Shown in pieces: positions 13,147 through 13,898 of a DNA stretch of 13,898 bases. Position numbers and translations under genes: made by a program. Position 1 is the stretch's first letter. Every line of letters starts with the position of its first letter. The stretch is taken from positions 1 through 13,898 of the forward strand of contig PFHP01000006.1 in NCBI GenBank assembly GCA_002782365.1. The letters are read 5' to 3'. The notes under the pieces were generated by a model, which saw only the letters and a list, made by a program, of their open reading frames with translations, was not told the origin of the DNA and did not search any database. Origin of the DNA: Candidatus Kuenenbacteria bacterium CG_4_8_14_3_um_filter_39_15. GTDB taxonomy: Bacteria > Patescibacteriota > Patescibacteriia > UBA2196 > GWA2-42-15.

Positions 13147-13898
13147 CTATTCCATATTTTCAGTTTCTGGCTGGTTTATTTTTTCACCTTTCTTTTCTTT
13201 GATAACATCAGCCAAATAAACGGCAATGGCAGCGGCCACTGGCACGCCCAGCATACCGCCGATAACACCGCCCAGCTTAAAGCCGATAATAATAGCCATA
13301 ATGACAATAATGGGATTTAAACCAACCATCCTGCCCATCAATTTAGGAACAATAATATTGTTTTCAGCTTGCTGAACTAGCAAATACCAAAAAGCGACTA
13401 ACAGGACTTTGATGATTGAGCCATCGGAAAAAGCGATAAAGACGGCGATAATGCCTGATATCCAAGGACCAAGATACGGAATGATCTCTAAAATAGCGGC
13501 GACTAACGCCAGCAGTAAAGCATATTTAACGCCGAACAAAAGCAGGCCGGCATAGACCAGAATACCGACAATAATGGACAAAAGCAACTGCCCTCTTAAC
13601 CATAGGCCTATTTTGGACTGCATACGATTAATCAGATCCATGGCATAGACACGGTATTTTAAAGGAGTTAAAAATTTTATAAAATATTTAAGCGCGTTTT
13701 CTTCCACGGTTAAATAAAAGGTAATGACTAAAACAACTAAGAGCGAAAAAAGTCCGCCGAAAATACTGGTGATGGTCACAAAAATACTTTTGGTGGTTTG
13801 GGCTAAAGTCAAACTCAACGATTCTAGAGTTTTGACGATTGAATCGTTGCCAATCTGAATATTATTGTCATTGGCTTGGTTTTGCATGGTATGGATGC
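13147..13898 (-). CDS. AI-2E-family transporter/permease, C-terminal part (partial)
   Basis: The stop TAG is at 13149-13147 and the frame runs open through the right edge; an ATG at 13887 is probably internal because the family is normally about 330-370 aa and the first membrane helices are missing. From ATG 13887 there are 246 residues: a helix around 35-60 (FGGLFSLLVVLVITFYLTVE), an amphipathic region with LINRMQSKIGLWLRGQ (87-102), then several helices. The family landmarks EIIPYLGPWISG (135-146) and QQAENNIIVPKLMGRMVGLN (176-195) are clear. Known members export or exchange small molecules (AI-2 exporter TqsA, Na+/H+ antiporters in some species); substrate here is unknown. The tail is charged and cytoplasmic. 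Confidence 0.88.
   Translation of the reverse strand, partial: IHTMQNQANDNNIQIGNDSIVKTLESLSLTLAQTTKSIFVTITSIFGGLFSLLVVLVITFYLTVEENALKYFIKFLTPLKYRVYAMDLINRMQSKIGLWLRGQLLLSIIVGILVYAGLLLFGVKYALLLALVAAILEIIPYLGPWISGIIAVFIAFSDGSIIKVLLVAFWYLLVQQAENNIIVPKLMGRMVGLNPIIVIMAIIIGFKLGGVIGGMLGVPVAAAIAVYLADVIKEKKGEKINQPETENME

Noticed and set aside
1..13898. Alternative genetic code with TGA as glycine
   Set aside because: The PAP2 gene ends plausibly with TGA, the other genes end with TAA or TAG, and no gene has an in-frame TGA at a conserved Gly.

Overview
This is an ordinary chromosomal stretch of an AT-rich bacterium with compact genes. I read it as most likely a Patescibacteria (Candidate Phyla Radiation) member. 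That is inference from three things: an orphan TraG/HerA-type membrane ATPase with a small uncharacterised partner and no conjugation cluster; almost no Shine-Dalgarno sequences in front of the genes; and short housekeeping genes mixed with orphan surface proteins. TAA, TAG and TGA all appear as plausible stops, so code 11 fits. No ribosomal RNA, prophage, CRISPR array or transposase gene is visible.

Left part, plus strand (1-2894): the tail of an unidentified gene, then a LOG/SLOG-fold nucleotide-binding protein and a nicotinate phosphoribosyltransferase 8 nt apart, probably a small NAD/nucleotide salvage operon. Directly after it comes a textbook sigma-70 promoter (TTGACA-17-TATAAT), a roughly 210-nt leader with a coding-like frame that lacks ATG, then rpmA (ribosomal protein L27) closed by a strong intrinsic terminator.

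Middle (2964-8438): a two-gene minus-strand unit (a 169-aa partner, then an 848-aa TraG/HerA-like ATPase) and a two-gene plus-strand unit (corA-type transporter, then cysS) diverge from a shared 57-bp region. That region holds a 33-bp near-perfect palindrome with a mirrored extended -10 promoter in each arm. Both transcripts would be almost leaderless.

Right part, minus strand (8440-13898): a lipoprotein with an Asn/Gln-rich linker and a cysteine-rich tail, an uncharacterised 256-aa soluble protein, and a ZIP-family metal transporter; a 136-bp palindromic mobile-type repeat; a membrane-anchored metallophosphoesterase followed 4 nt later by a PAP2 (undecaprenyl-diphosphatase-like) phosphatase; a tRNA-Asn with an odd T-loop directly followed by a perfect terminator; and an AI-2E-family permease cut by the window edge. 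Most of this half concerns the envelope: lipid phosphatases, metal import and surface protein.

The best candidates for something undescribed are the ATPase plus partner pair with its symmetric promoter, the lipoprotein/orphan pair, and the leader of rpmA. None is proven novel from sequence alone.
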